The position numbers and the translations under genes were made by a program. Of a stretch of 64,000 nt of DNA, positions 26,361-34,355 are shown in pieces (positions within the stretch are counted from its first letter, which is position 1; each line of letters begins with the position of its first letter). Below the pieces are notes generated by a model. That model worked only from the letters and a program-made list of their open reading frames with translations, was not told where the DNA came from and did no database searches. Source of the stretch: an uncultured Clostridia bacterium (GTDB lineage Bacteria > Bacillota > Clostridia > Christensenellales > UBA1242); assembly GCA_934756675.1 (NCBI GenBank), contig CAKVLG010000001.1, positions 1 through 64,000 on the forward strand. Reading direction: 5' to 3'.

Positions 26361-26693
26361 CTACTTTGTAATAAACAAACCTTGAAGTAAGTTGCTATTA
26401 ACAATAATAAGTAATACAGCGCCTACGACAAGAGCTACACCAATACCAATGATGAAGTTAACAAGCTTTTTCTTTGCTTCATCTCTTGCGTTAGCATCTT
26501 CAGCTTTAGCAAAGTCAATACCAAGCTTAATACCAAAGATAACACCGATAAGTGCAAGAACACCGAGAATAACTGGTAATACAATGTTAAAGATTTCTTT
26601 AAATTGATCGTATGCACTTTTAACGATATCATTCAATGCACTACTACTTAAACCACTCTCAGCTCCTAACAAAGCTCTAGCAATTTTAAACAT
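26361..26693 (-). CDS. Small two-helix membrane protein, pilin-like (VirB2/TrbC type)
   Basis: 110 aa with two hydrophobic helices (about 34-59 and 79-101) joined by a short charged loop KAEDANARDEAKKK. This topology and size fit VirB2/TrbC-like pilin subunits of Gram-positive type IV systems. It resembles the neighbouring 95-aa protein in the loop (KAE..xxRE/DExxKKxLxNxIIG). It has its own promoter, a very strong AAAGGAGG site, a hairpin in the leader (ATGCCA/TGGCAT) and its own terminator. That layout fits a protein made in greater amounts than the channel subunits. No cleavable signal peptide is evident. Pilin identity is inferred. Confidence 0.6.
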   Translation of the reverse strand: MFKIARALLGAESGLSSSALNDIVKSAYDQFKEIFNIVLPVILGVLALIGVIFGIKLGIDFAKAEDANARDEAKKKLVNFIIGIGVALVVGAVLLIIVNSNLLQGLFITK

Positions 26694-26748
26694 GTTTTTT
26701 CCTCCTTTACATATTTAATGCCATCATTGGCATCACTAACTTAATGAC

Positions 26749-26777
26749 AGTTTAGCACATATTGTATAAAAACTCAA
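26749..26777 (-). promoter_or_regulatory. Promoter of the first pilin-like gene
   Basis: Reverse strand TTGAGT (26772-26777), 17-bp spacer, TAAACT (26749-26754), leaving about a 50-nt leader that contains a small hairpin. Confidence 0.65.
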
Positions 26778-26823
26778 AACGATTTTATCAATATTTTTTA
26801 ACTTTTTTTAATTTTTTTATATT

Positions 26824-27111
26824 TTAACCACCATTCATCCAATCAACAAGTGGACCACGGATAGCATAGAGTATCGAAATAAGCAAAAATATAGAAACAA
26901 AACCAATAATGCCGTTGATTAATGCTTTTTTAACCGTTTCCCTTTCACTGCTACTTTCTGCCTTTGAATATTTTGTGCCAAGAATAATACCATAAACAAC
27001 ACCAAGCAACAAAACAATGCCCATCATAACGGGACCAATTGTTGATATTGCTTGATATAGTGGGTCGATTACATCTTCACCATCACAAAGAAGTCGCCAA
27101 AATTGATTCAT
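26824..27111 (-). CDS. Second small two-helix pilin-like membrane protein
   Basis: 95 aa. Two hydrophobic helices at about 24-45 and 64-84 flank a charged loop KAESSSERETVKKA that resembles the loop of the 110-aa neighbour, so the two are probably paralogues. The start follows AGGAG. It has its own promoter and lies head-to-head with the VirD4-type gene. A minor pilin or a small channel component is plausible; no direct family match can be claimed. Confidence 0.55.
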   Translation of the reverse strand: MNQFWRLLCDGEDVIDPLYQAISTIGPVMMGIVLLLGVVYGIILGTKYSKAESSSERETVKKALINGIIGFVSIFLLISILYAIRGPLVDWMNGG

Positions 27112-27132
27112 ACCAAATCTCCTATTACACCG

Positions 27133-27161
27133 ATTTTAACACACTTGAATTTTTTGTGCAA
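27133..27161 (-). promoter_or_regulatory. Promoter of the second pilin-like gene
   Basis: Reverse strand TTGCAC (27156-27161), 17-bp spacer, TAAAAT (27133-27138). Confidence 0.65.
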
Positions 27162-27203
27162 CTATTTTTGTATTGCTATTTTTATTTTTTGATTGCTAAT
27201 TGT

Positions 27204-27232
27204 TTGCTAAAAACAATTTTGTTTGTTATAAT
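27204..27232 (+). promoter_or_regulatory. Promoter of the VirD4-type gene
   Basis: TTGCTA (27204-27209), 17-bp spacer, TATAAT (27227-27232), divergent from the pilin-like promoter about 45 bp away, so both could be controlled together. Confidence 0.7.
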
Positions 27233-27254
27233 CAATCTATATAGAGGTGCTTTT

Positions 27255-29228
27255 ATGGGTAGTGAAAAGAAGAAAAGTAACAAAGGTATTTATTTTATAT
27301 TTTTCCTAATTGCAGTTGCTTTTAGTTTTCTTATGGGTGGGCTTTTGCAAACGCTCTCTTCTGGCGAAGATATAAACATTAAATCCGTAATCGACAATAT
27401 GTTCGTTGGCAATTCTTATGTTTACGCTATTGTCATTATTGGTGTTATAATTTTGCTTATATTTGCAACAGCTTCTCCAAAGAAAGGTGGCTCTCTCAAG
27501 GGGCGCGACTCAATGGAAAACCAAAGATTTATGACAGAAAAGGAAATGGACAAAAACTTTGTCACAGGTTATTTCGAAGATGTAAAGAATCTTTCACTTG
27601 TTGGTTCTGTTCCATTTAGTGCTGTCGCTAAAAACGGAAGAATTAAAATCCACTTTGTACCAAAAGGCTCACACTGTCTTATCGTCGGTGCCACTGGTAC
27701 TGGTAAGACTGTTTCATTTATCGAACCTGCACTTCAAATTATATCAGAACAAAAGAACAAACCATCTTTCTTTATAACAGATACCAAGGGTGAACTTTAT
27801 GCTCACCATAGTAAAAAATTGCAAGACAGTGGTTATGATATTGTTCTTCTCGACCTTGCAGACCCATATAACAGCAAAAACTGGAACCCACTTGAACCAA
27901 TCTATGACCGCTGGCAAAAAGCAAGGCATCTTGAAACAGAAATCTTGAAGCACACTAACGACCCTATTTCTAATTACGATTTTATTAAGGTTGGTCAAAT
28001 CGACAATAGTGAGTGGTACGAATTTGACGGCAAAGCCTTTTCTACCTTGCGTGAAGCGTTAAACGAAGTAGAAGTTAACAGAACAAAAATCCGCGATGGC
28101 TGTTTGGACGACATTACCGATATTTGTACAGCTATCTGCCCCGTTTCCGACGGTCAATCACGTTCTTGGGAACAAGGTGCTCAGGATTACTTCCACGCTG
28201 TTTTAATCGCCATGCTCGAAGATAGCGACAATGACGCTCTTGGCATGACGCGTGAAAAATATAACTTTTACAACGCTTACAAAATTGCAATGAACAAGGA
28301 AGACGATTTTGAAGTTGTTAAACAATACTTCAACGGCAGAAGTCCACTTTCTAGCACACGTCAGCTTTCAGCCAACATCACACAAACAAACGCAAAACAA
28401 ACCCGTGATGGTTTCATGAGCTCACTTTCTACAATGCTTTCTATGTTCTCAGATAACGCAATTTGTTATCTTACAAGCAAAAACGATATCCACTTCTCTG
28501 AAATGGACGAAAGACCAACAGCTTTCTTTATTAAAATTCCAGATGAAAAAATCACAAGATATAGCCTAGCTTCGCTTTGCATCAACCAAGCATATAAAGA
28601 GCTTGTAGACAAAGCAAGACGTAACGAAAAAATTACAGAAGACCACATGGCACACCTTAAACGTCCAATGGTGTATTTGCTTGATGAGTTTGCTAACTTA
28701 CCAAAAATTCAAAACCTAGACAAAGTTATCACAGTTGCCCGTTCAAGATGGATTTATTTAAACATGGCAATTCAATCATATTCTCAGCTCGACACAGTTT
28801 ATGGCAAAGATGTTGCATCTATCGTGCGTGGTCAATGTAAAGCCACAATCTATATGGGTACACCTGACCTTGAAACTCGTAAACAATTTTCAGAAGAACT
28901 TGGTAAAAGGACAATTGAAGTTTCGAGCAAATCAGAAAGTAAAGGCAAAGCAAAAGACAGCAGTTCTTCAAGCACATCAACAAGTTTGCAAGAAGTTCCA
29001 CTTGTTTATGCTTCTGACCTTGACCGTATCCCTCTTGGCGAGAACTACACAAAAATCTTCCAACAATTTCCTATCAAAACTTCTATTACTCCGTACTTTA
29101 AATGTCTAGACACTTACAAAATTGGTTGCATCGAAACGCCATTTATTCCTGGTCAAAGGCTTAACGAAGAAAAAGTTTTCTACGATATAAGAAAACGTAA
29201 CAGCATTGTTTTGAATTACGACAACTAA
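27255..29228 (+). CDS. VirD4/TraG-type coupling ATPase
   Basis: Recruits substrates to the type IV channel at the membrane. 657 aa from the ATG at 27255, which has AGAGGTG upstream; an in-frame extension to 27039 would run through the promoter and is rejected. Two N-terminal helices lie at about 11-30 and 53-72. The TraG/VirD4 ATPase core has Walker A GATGTGKT at 145-152, FFITDTKGELY after it, and Walker B VYLLDEFAN at 473-481. A Ser-rich insert (KDSSSSSTSTS) lies near 570. No relaxase gene is nearby, which would fit a protein-exporting role, but that is inference. Confidence 0.95.
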   Translation: MGSEKKKSNKGIYFIFFLIAVAFSFLMGGLLQTLSSGEDINIKSVIDNMFVGNSYVYAIVIIGVIILLIFATASPKKGGSLKGRDSMENQRFMTEKEMDKNFVTGYFEDVKNLSLVGSVPFSAVAKNGRIKIHFVPKGSHCLIVGATGTGKTVSFIEPALQIISEQKNKPSFFITDTKGELYAHHSKKLQDSGYDIVLLDLADPYNSKNWNPLEPIYDRWQKARHLETEILKHTNDPISNYDFIKVGQIDNSEWYEFDGKAFSTLREALNEVEVNRTKIRDGCLDDITDICTAICPVSDGQSRSWEQGAQDYFHAVLIAMLEDSDNDALGMTREKYNFYNAYKIAMNKEDDFEVVKQYFNGRSPLSSTRQLSANITQTNAKQTRDGFMSSLSTMLSMFSDNAICYLTSKNDIHFSEMDERPTAFFIKIPDEKITRYSLASLCINQAYKELVDKARRNEKITEDHMAHLKRPMVYLLDEFANLPKIQNLDKVITVARSRWIYLNMAIQSYSQLDTVYGKDVASIVRGQCKATIYMGTPDLETRKQFSEELGKRTIEVSSKSESKGKAKDSSSSSTSTSLQEVPLVYASDLDRIPLGENYTKIFQQFPIKTSITPYFKCLDTYKIGCIETPFIPGQRLNEEKVFYDIRKRNSIVLNYDN

Positions 29229-29231
29229 AAC

Positions 29232-29256
29232 CTCCGCTTTATGCGGAGATTTTTTT
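29232..29256 (+). terminator. Terminator after the VirD4-type gene
   Basis: CTCCGC/GCGGAG hairpin followed by a run of seven T residues, starting 3 bp after the stop codon. Confidence 0.85.
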
Positions 29257-29292
29257 ATTATATAATATTTATTTTATAGTATCTTATTTTGT

Positions 29293-29321
29293 TTGCGATA
29301 ATAATTTTTTTATGCTAAAAT
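29293..29321 (+). promoter_or_regulatory. Promoter giving a probable leaderless mRNA
   Basis: TTGCGA (29293-29298), 17-bp spacer, TAAAAT (29316-29321). The ATG at 29328 lies only 6 bp after the -10, at the expected transcription start. There is no ribosome binding site. Confidence 0.65.
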
Positions 29322-29327
29322 ACTCGT

Positions 29328-31052
29328 ATGAAAAACCGTAATAAACAATTACAAAATAAATTAGCATACATATTTGTTGCTTTGCTTATTTGTATGGCAG
29401 CTTTGGTTCCACAAACATATTTGAGTGGTGCTATTGTTTGTGCTGCAGATGATTCTATTCCAACTGTCACAAATACCGTGCTTGATGATGTTTATATTTC
29501 ATCGCCAGGTCACCAATATACATATAATGACCTTGTTGCAACTGGAAATAATAAATATACTCTTTACGTCAACACAACAATCACCGTTACAAGGAAAAGT
29601 ACAAATATCTATCAAATGAGTTTTTCTGTTAACAACAATACAACATACTATGAAACGCATTTTACAATAAAATATAACGGTAAAACAAGTGGTACACTCA
29701 CATCTCAAAGTTCAAGTGGTCCACACACACTAGTTATTACTCAAGTTCCAAACAATTTCTATAGCACACAAATTTTTGAATATAAATATGGTTCTCAAAC
29801 AATTGCCGCACCAAGCTATAATGTAAAATACAACAAACTTACTATGGTGCCACTTGCAGGCGCAGCAACAGAATATTACCCTATCACAATCAAAATGAAC
29901 TTTAATGGTGATAATTATACCATTATTTATAACGGTAATTTCTATTATGTCGACACTAACAATGCCAACCAAATTATGAATGGCGTAAACGAACTTATAT
30001 TCAATAAATCTGGTCACTATATACTTGAAATTTACGACATTACCTATTCAAACAAAAACTTTGAAACATCACAATATTACTACAATTATTTGAAATATGA
30101 ATTTGTTATTAATACCGGCATCAATACAAGAACCACTTTCGAATCTGGTATGTCTGACTTTTATATGACACTTCAAACAGACAGTGGCGATTATTTGATG
30201 ACTGGTTCTTACCAAGACGCAAACAACAAGACAGTTACAGCTTACGAATACACAAACCATTCTCTAAATCTTGAATTTCACAACATCAGCAGCATTGCAA
30301 GATATGGCAACTATGGTTCGAGCAGCCGCAACTTCTTAAAACATGTTGTTATATCGAAAAGTGTGGACGATGCATCTGGTCACTACAACCAAGAAACAAC
30401 TTATACTCCATCACAGCTTGCATCTATAAACTTTAAACTCACATTCGATAGCGACGGGCAATACACAATCAGGGTTGTCGACACTTCAAACAAAACTATA
30501 ACCGTTTACACAACATCATTCTTTATCTTAAAAAATATCCGTAACAGCGGCTTTAAAATCGACAATATAACCTACACATCAGAAGAAACCAACGTTATTG
30601 ATAACAAGGAAATTCCTAAGACAAATACTAGCAAATATTCGTTTGCTACAAATACCGAAGCTGTTGTCGATGTATATGGTTTAAAATCAACAAAAACAAC
30701 ACTTCAAGTCGTTAACCCATCAACATCAATAACAGGTATTTCAAACAACGCATCAACAACAGATGAAGTTTCTTTAAAAGTTTCTGGTGTTGGCGAGATA
30801 ATTGTTACAACAACAATTAATGGTAACACCACAGTAACAAAAGTTGCCAATGGTGACACACTTACTTATTCACAAGCTGGTTCATATTATGTTAAAATAG
30901 TCGACCAAATGGGCAATGTTGTAACACGTTCATTTAAGATTAATGTTAAAATGAATGGCGCTGCAATAACACTTATTGTTGTCGGTGCTGCGACGCTCGC
31001 ATTCTTGCTATTATTCATCTTCAAAACACGTAAAAAAGTATCAGTTAGATAA
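29328..31052 (+). CDS. Anchored surface protein
   Basis: 574 aa, function unknown. The N-terminus is a signal peptide (basic start, hydrophobic core at about 13-27, likely cleavage near VCAADD at about 40). The body is rich in Thr, Ser, Asn and Tyr, as in beta-sandwich adhesins. Close to the C-terminus is one hydrophobic helix (about 543-566) followed by the basic tail KTRKKVSVR. It would therefore be held in the membrane with most of the protein outside. It follows the VirD4-type gene but has its own promoter and both flanking terminators. Placement suggests a surface partner of the secretion machine, which is inference. Confidence 0.7.
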   Translation: MKNRNKQLQNKLAYIFVALLICMAALVPQTYLSGAIVCAADDSIPTVTNTVLDDVYISSPGHQYTYNDLVATGNNKYTLYVNTTITVTRKSTNIYQMSFSVNNNTTYYETHFTIKYNGKTSGTLTSQSSSGPHTLVITQVPNNFYSTQIFEYKYGSQTIAAPSYNVKYNKLTMVPLAGAATEYYPITIKMNFNGDNYTIIYNGNFYYVDTNNANQIMNGVNELIFNKSGHYILEIYDITYSNKNFETSQYYYNYLKYEFVINTGINTRTTFESGMSDFYMTLQTDSGDYLMTGSYQDANNKTVTAYEYTNHSLNLEFHNISSIARYGNYGSSSRNFLKHVVISKSVDDASGHYNQETTYTPSQLASINFKLTFDSDGQYTIRVVDTSNKTITVYTTSFFILKNIRNSGFKIDNITYTSEETNVIDNKEIPKTNTSKYSFATNTEAVVDVYGLKSTKTTLQVVNPSTSITGISNNASTTDEVSLKVSGVGEIIVTTTINGNTTVTKVANGDTLTYSQAGSYYVKIVDQMGNVVTRSFKINVKMNGAAITLIVVGAATLAFLLLFIFKTRKKVSVR

Positions 31053-31078
31053 AAGCACTTCGGTGCTTTTTTCTTTTT
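31051..31078 (+). terminator. Terminator after the surface protein
   Basis: AAAAGCAC-TTCG-GTGCTTTT hairpin with a stable UUCG tetraloop and a T-rich tail, overlapping the stop codon. Confidence 0.85.
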
Positions 31079-31106
31079 GTCAGTTTTCTAAATACTAGCA
31101 TAGACT
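31077..31106 (+). promoter_or_regulatory. Promoter of murI, probably leaderless
   Basis: TTGTCA (31077-31082), 18-bp spacer, TAGACT (31101-31106). The murI ATG starts 6 bp after the -10 and has no ribosome site. Confidence 0.5.
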
Positions 31107-31112
31107 GGCAAT

Positions 31113-31844
31113 ATGAAAAAGAAAAATTATTGTCTTATTATAGATAGCGGACTTGGTGGTTTACATATTTTAGCAAAAGCAATTTTGCAAAACCCTACTG
31201 CCAATTTTTTGTATGTTGCCGATAACAAAAACTTACCATATGGTAACAAATCGCAAAAAGAATTACAATCGATAATTTTTGAAATTATTAATCGTTTTTC
31301 AACTTGCTACAACATAAAAACAGTTGTCCTCGCATGCAACACAGCGACCGCAGCTACAATTGATTATTTAAGGCAAAAATTAAGCATTCCAATAATCGGC
31401 ACCGAACCAAACACAACCATCACAACAAAACTCGGGTTTAAAAATGTGGCAGTGTTAGTTACCCCACTTTCAGCTTCGATGCCAAGAATAAAAAGACTAA
31501 TTCATGCAAACAACAGACTCGTCGCTTGCCCTACACTTTGCAGAAAGATTGAAGACGCATTAAAAACAAAAACAGCCCCGGACATCAACGACTTAATCAA
31601 ATACATAAAACAAAACCATTTCGATGCAATTGTTCTTGGCTGCACACACTATTCTTTCATTGCAAGTGCACTTTCAGAGTTAAATTTGCCTATTTTTGAC
31701 AGTATTGATGGCACTGTAAAGCAGATTTCGAACTATTCGCATTTATTTGCTGAGCGTGGCGATTTCCGTATCATTTTAACAAGCCACAACCAAACATTAC
31801 GAGCTAGTTATCAAGAATACTTAAATCAACTATTAAAGGTATAA
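31113..31844 (+). CDS. murI: Glutamate racemase
   Basis: Makes D-glutamate for peptidoglycan by cofactor-independent racemisation. 243 aa. The N-terminal DSGLGGL signature is at residues 9-15, and the two catalytic cysteines lie in ACNTAT (about 74) and GCTHY (about 178). It is slightly shorter than usual (260-270 aa), but both active-site motifs are intact. It carries no ribosome binding site, consistent with the leaderless promoter. It lies between the secretion locus and rpsT with no functional link visible. Confidence 0.93.
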   Translation: MKKKNYCLIIDSGLGGLHILAKAILQNPTANFLYVADNKNLPYGNKSQKELQSIIFEIINRFSTCYNIKTVVLACNTATAATIDYLRQKLSIPIIGTEPNTTITTKLGFKNVAVLVTPLSASMPRIKRLIHANNRLVACPTLCRKIEDALKTKTAPDINDLIKYIKQNHFDAIVLGCTHYSFIASALSELNLPIFDSIDGTVKQISNYSHLFAERGDFRIILTSHNQTLRASYQEYLNQLLKV

Positions 31845-31871
31845 AAATTCTTATATTTTTAGTCTAAACAC

Positions 31872-31900
31872 TTGCAAAAGATTAACCTTTGTGTTAAACT
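31872..31900 (+). promoter_or_regulatory. Promoter of rpsT
   Basis: TTGCAA (31872-31877), 17-bp spacer, TAAACT (31895-31900); about 25-nt leader with AAGGAG. Confidence 0.7.
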
Positions 31901-31930
31901 TTGCTTAGTTTTACATTAAGGAGAAATATT

Positions 31931-32284
31931 ATGCCAATCATTAAATCAGCTAAGAAAAGAGTAGAAGTTACTAAACGTAACACTATTAAAAACAAAAGCG
32001 ATAGAAATGAACTTAGAACAGAAGTTAAAAAGTTTAACGCATTAGTTGCTGAAAAGAAAGTTGACGAAGCTGCTGCTTTACTTCCAAAGACATTTGAAAT
32101 CATTGACGAAAATGTTACTAAGAACATTATACATAAGAACCGTGCAGACGATATGAAAGCAAGACTTTCTACAAAGCTTGTTAAACTTCAATCTAAAACC
32201 GAAGTTGCTGCTAAAGAAGTTGCTAAAAAGCCTGCCGCAAAGAAAGCTGTTAAAAAAACTACAACAAAAAAAGTTGCAAAGTAA
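31931..32284 (+). CDS. rpsT: Ribosomal protein S20, with extended C-terminus
   Basis: Binds 16S rRNA in the small subunit. The start at 31931 (MPIIKSAKKRVEV) follows AAGGAG; an in-frame upstream start at 31901 lies in the promoter. Residues 1-87 form the usual S20. About 30 further residues rich in Lys, Ala and Thr (VAKKPAAKKAVKKTTTKKVAK) extend the protein to 117 aa, beyond the usual 85-90. Such tails are seen in basic nucleic-acid-binding proteins. Single-gene unit with its own promoter and terminator. Confidence 0.95.
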   Translation: MPIIKSAKKRVEVTKRNTIKNKSDRNELRTEVKKFNALVAEKKVDEAAALLPKTFEIIDENVTKNIIHKNRADDMKARLSTKLVKLQSKTEVAAKEVAKKPAAKKAVKKTTTKKVAK

Positions 32285-32285
32285 A

Positions 32286-32316
32286 AAACAAACAGACATT
32301 TGTCTGTTTGTTTTTT
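32286..32316 (+). terminator. Terminator after rpsT
   Basis: AAACAAACAGACA/TGTCTGTTTGTTT hairpin followed by a T-run. Confidence 0.85.
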
Positions 32317-32336
32317 CCTCAAGATTTGAGGAGCAA

Positions 32337-32367
32337 CAAAAAAGATGAGCTATTTCTCATCTTTTTT
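32337..32367 (-). terminator. Terminator overlapping the end of the M28-like gene
   Basis: AAAAAAGATGAG/CTCATCTTTTTT hairpin with a T-run on the reverse strand. It covers the last codons and stop (GATGAGAAATAG) of the gene at 32350. Confidence 0.8.
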
Positions 32368-33795
32368 ATTTTCTTTATTTTTCTCTTCTTCCCCTACTTC
32401 CGCCTGTGGTTTTTTGTCGCCGTCTGAGGTTTTGTTTTGGGAATCTGCATCTTTATCACCATTCTGCTTGTTTTCATTATCATTTTCGCTGTCTAGGTTC
32501 ATATTGTCAAAATCATCTAACTCTTTTTGCATTTGCATCAAGATTGTGTCTATGCCTTTGCTATTAATAACCTTTTCAGCATTGTGTTTAGCTGAATAAT
32601 ATATCCAAACATAAATCAAGCCAAATAACAGAATAACAACAACCATAATTGCAATTGGCAACTTCGCGTTGGACATATATAAATACCAACTGTTCGCTTT
32701 TTTATCTTTCATCATTTCATAGCTCAAAGTGTCTGCCCCAAGAATGTTTTTTATGCCAGCTGCAACTTTTGCCATGTTACCAAAGCCATATATCTCTTTT
32801 ATTTGTGTATAAGTATCCGTTTTTGTATTTGCGACAGTTGTTTCGCCTTTATATTCTAACCTTTCACCAATGTTTTCATAATATCCACAAAATACATTAA
32901 GTGAAGTTATGCTGTGCTTTAAAAAGGCAATATTGTTTCCTTCCATACCGCGATGCGTGTAATCAAAACCTTCGTATTTACTACTAGCAATACAAACAGC
33001 TTTTTCGTATTCAGCCGCTTGCACGCCAGAATTATTAAAAGTTTTGCTTAAGAACTTTTCTTGTTTTGTTTGCACTTCATTTACATATAAATAAATATTT
33101 TGACCGAGCATAATTTGATCTAGATTAATAAACAGCAAAGTGTTTTCCTTATCTGCCTTTGTTAAAACGTCGGTATACGCAAAAGCACCCGCATTATTGC
33201 TCGAACCCGCGCCAAAGAACACCACTTCAACATCAAACATTATGTTTTCATCAAAGTTATTGATGAGTTTTGAAAGATACAAAAGTGTTGCCACACCGCC
33301 TGCACTGCTAGCACTGTCGATATATTTTTTGTTCTCTGCATCAAAATACGAATGATTGTCGTAGCTTGTGCCAATTATAACTTTTTTACCACCAGATTTT
33401 GTACTCTTTTTCACAAATCGAATGTTTTGCGAAACAGCATAGTGATTGTTTAAAGTCGATAAAAATTGAAAGTATTGAACGCCGTTTTTTGTTGAATCAC
33501 TTTCAACAGGTACAAGGTTTGCAAACTCAGTTCCAGACATTAGTGTGTTCCAAATTTTTAGTGCTGCTTTCTTTTCACCTTCGGTACCAGGTCTTCTGTC
33601 TGCAATTTCCTCATGCAATGTAGTGCTAGTGACTGATAAAAAGTCTTTTAGATAGCCATCTATTTGTGTTTCGACTGCGAGTAGTTCACTGGAACTGTCT
33701 GCCGCTTTTGCTGGCTTAGAGATAATCACAGGCAAACTGAAAAGCATAATAAATATCAATATAACTGGTATAATTTTTTGCAATAACTTTTTCAT
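32350..33795 (-). CDS. M28-peptidase-like membrane protein, apparently inactive
   Basis: 481 aa. The start is a signal peptide or anchor (about 8-28), and a single helix lies near 385-408 with an acidic Asp/Asn/Lys-rich cytoplasmic tail. The middle follows the M28 aminopeptidase layout: a strand before GTSYD (142-146), SASSAGGVATLL (161-172), VVFFGAGSSNNAG (191-203), and LFINLDQIM (221-229). In active M28 enzymes these positions carry HxD, a metal-binding Asp and a Glu pair. Here the His, that Asp and the Glu pair are replaced. The fold assignment is moderate and loss of catalysis is inferred. It overlaps the next membrane-protein gene by one base. Confidence 0.6.
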   Translation of the reverse strand: MKKLLQKIIPVILIFIMLFSLPVIISKPAKAADSSSELLAVETQIDGYLKDFLSVTSTTLHEEIADRRPGTEGEKKAALKIWNTLMSGTEFANLVPVESDSTKNGVQYFQFLSTLNNHYAVSQNIRFVKKSTKSGGKKVIIGTSYDNHSYFDAENKKYIDSASSAGGVATLLYLSKLINNFDENIMFDVEVVFFGAGSSNNAGAFAYTDVLTKADKENTLLFINLDQIMLGQNIYLYVNEVQTKQEKFLSKTFNNSGVQAAEYEKAVCIASSKYEGFDYTHRGMEGNNIAFLKHSITSLNVFCGYYENIGERLEYKGETTVANTKTDTYTQIKEIYGFGNMAKVAAGIKNILGADTLSYEMMKDKKANSWYLYMSNAKLPIAIMVVVILLFGLIYVWIYYSAKHNAEKVINSKGIDTILMQMQKELDDFDNMNLDSENDNENKQNGDKDADSQNKTSDGDKKPQAEVGEEEKNKENKKDEK

Positions 33796-34355
33796 TATAC
33801 CACCTCCATAATTGCAAAAACCACGTCGAAAACAAAATATAAAAAGTATGGCACCGCAAATGTTTTAAACACTTGATTTGCAATTAAATCTAAAATATAT
33901 TTCTGGTCAAGTTTATATATCACTGGAATAATTATAAGAGACATAACTAGGTTCATAATAGGCAAAATATTAAATAGATATGGTGCACTTAGAAATACGA
34001 TTCCAAAAAACCCAATAACTGAATTTTTTATCACAAACAACGTTTTAAATTGATCGTCAAAAACAACATAAGGAATGCAAAAAGTAAATGGCGATGTTTG
34101 CAAAATTGATTTATATAGCCAATAAATAATCTTGAACCCAATAAATGAAACAAGCCCAAAAAGCAACATGTAATAAATAAGTGTTGTCGTGTTAGCCATA
34201 CCAAGACTTGCCACATAGTTTGTTGTTTGTATTGCTTGATATGTACATGCAAAAACAAAAGACAAAAACAAAACATATGGCAAAAGTTTGTGCCATACGC
34301 CACAATTGCATTTCGTTTTTGTGTTAATCATCTCTATTAATTTATCTCGTTCCAA
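33795..34355 (-). CDS. Multi-helix membrane protein of unknown function
   Basis: 186 aa with about four to five hydrophobic helices and a short N-terminal cytoplasmic part containing CNCG. The general pattern recalls Yip1-like membrane proteins, but I cannot assign it. It overlaps holA by 14 bp on one side, and its stop touches the start of the M28-like gene on the other. The three are probably translated from one leftward transcript that begins at comEC. Confidence 0.6.
   Translation of the reverse strand: MERDKLIEMINTKTKCNCGVWHKLLPYVLFLSFVFACTYQAIQTTNYVASLGMANTTTLIYYMLLFGLVSFIGFKIIYWLYKSILQTSPFTFCIPYVVFDDQFKTLFVIKNSVIGFFGIVFLSAPYLFNILPIMNLVMSLIIIPVIYKLDQKYILDLIANQVFKTFAVPYFLYFVFDVVFAIMEVV

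Noticed and set aside
27039..27254. N-terminal extension of the VirD4-type gene
   Set aside because: It crosses the TTGCTA-TATAAT promoter and overlaps the divergent gene; the ATG at 27255 has a good ribosome site.
7508..31078. Integrative and conjugative element
   Set aside because: No integrase, relaxase, replication gene, flanking tRNA or direct repeats were found at its edges; base composition is like the flanks. Not excluded if parts lie elsewhere.
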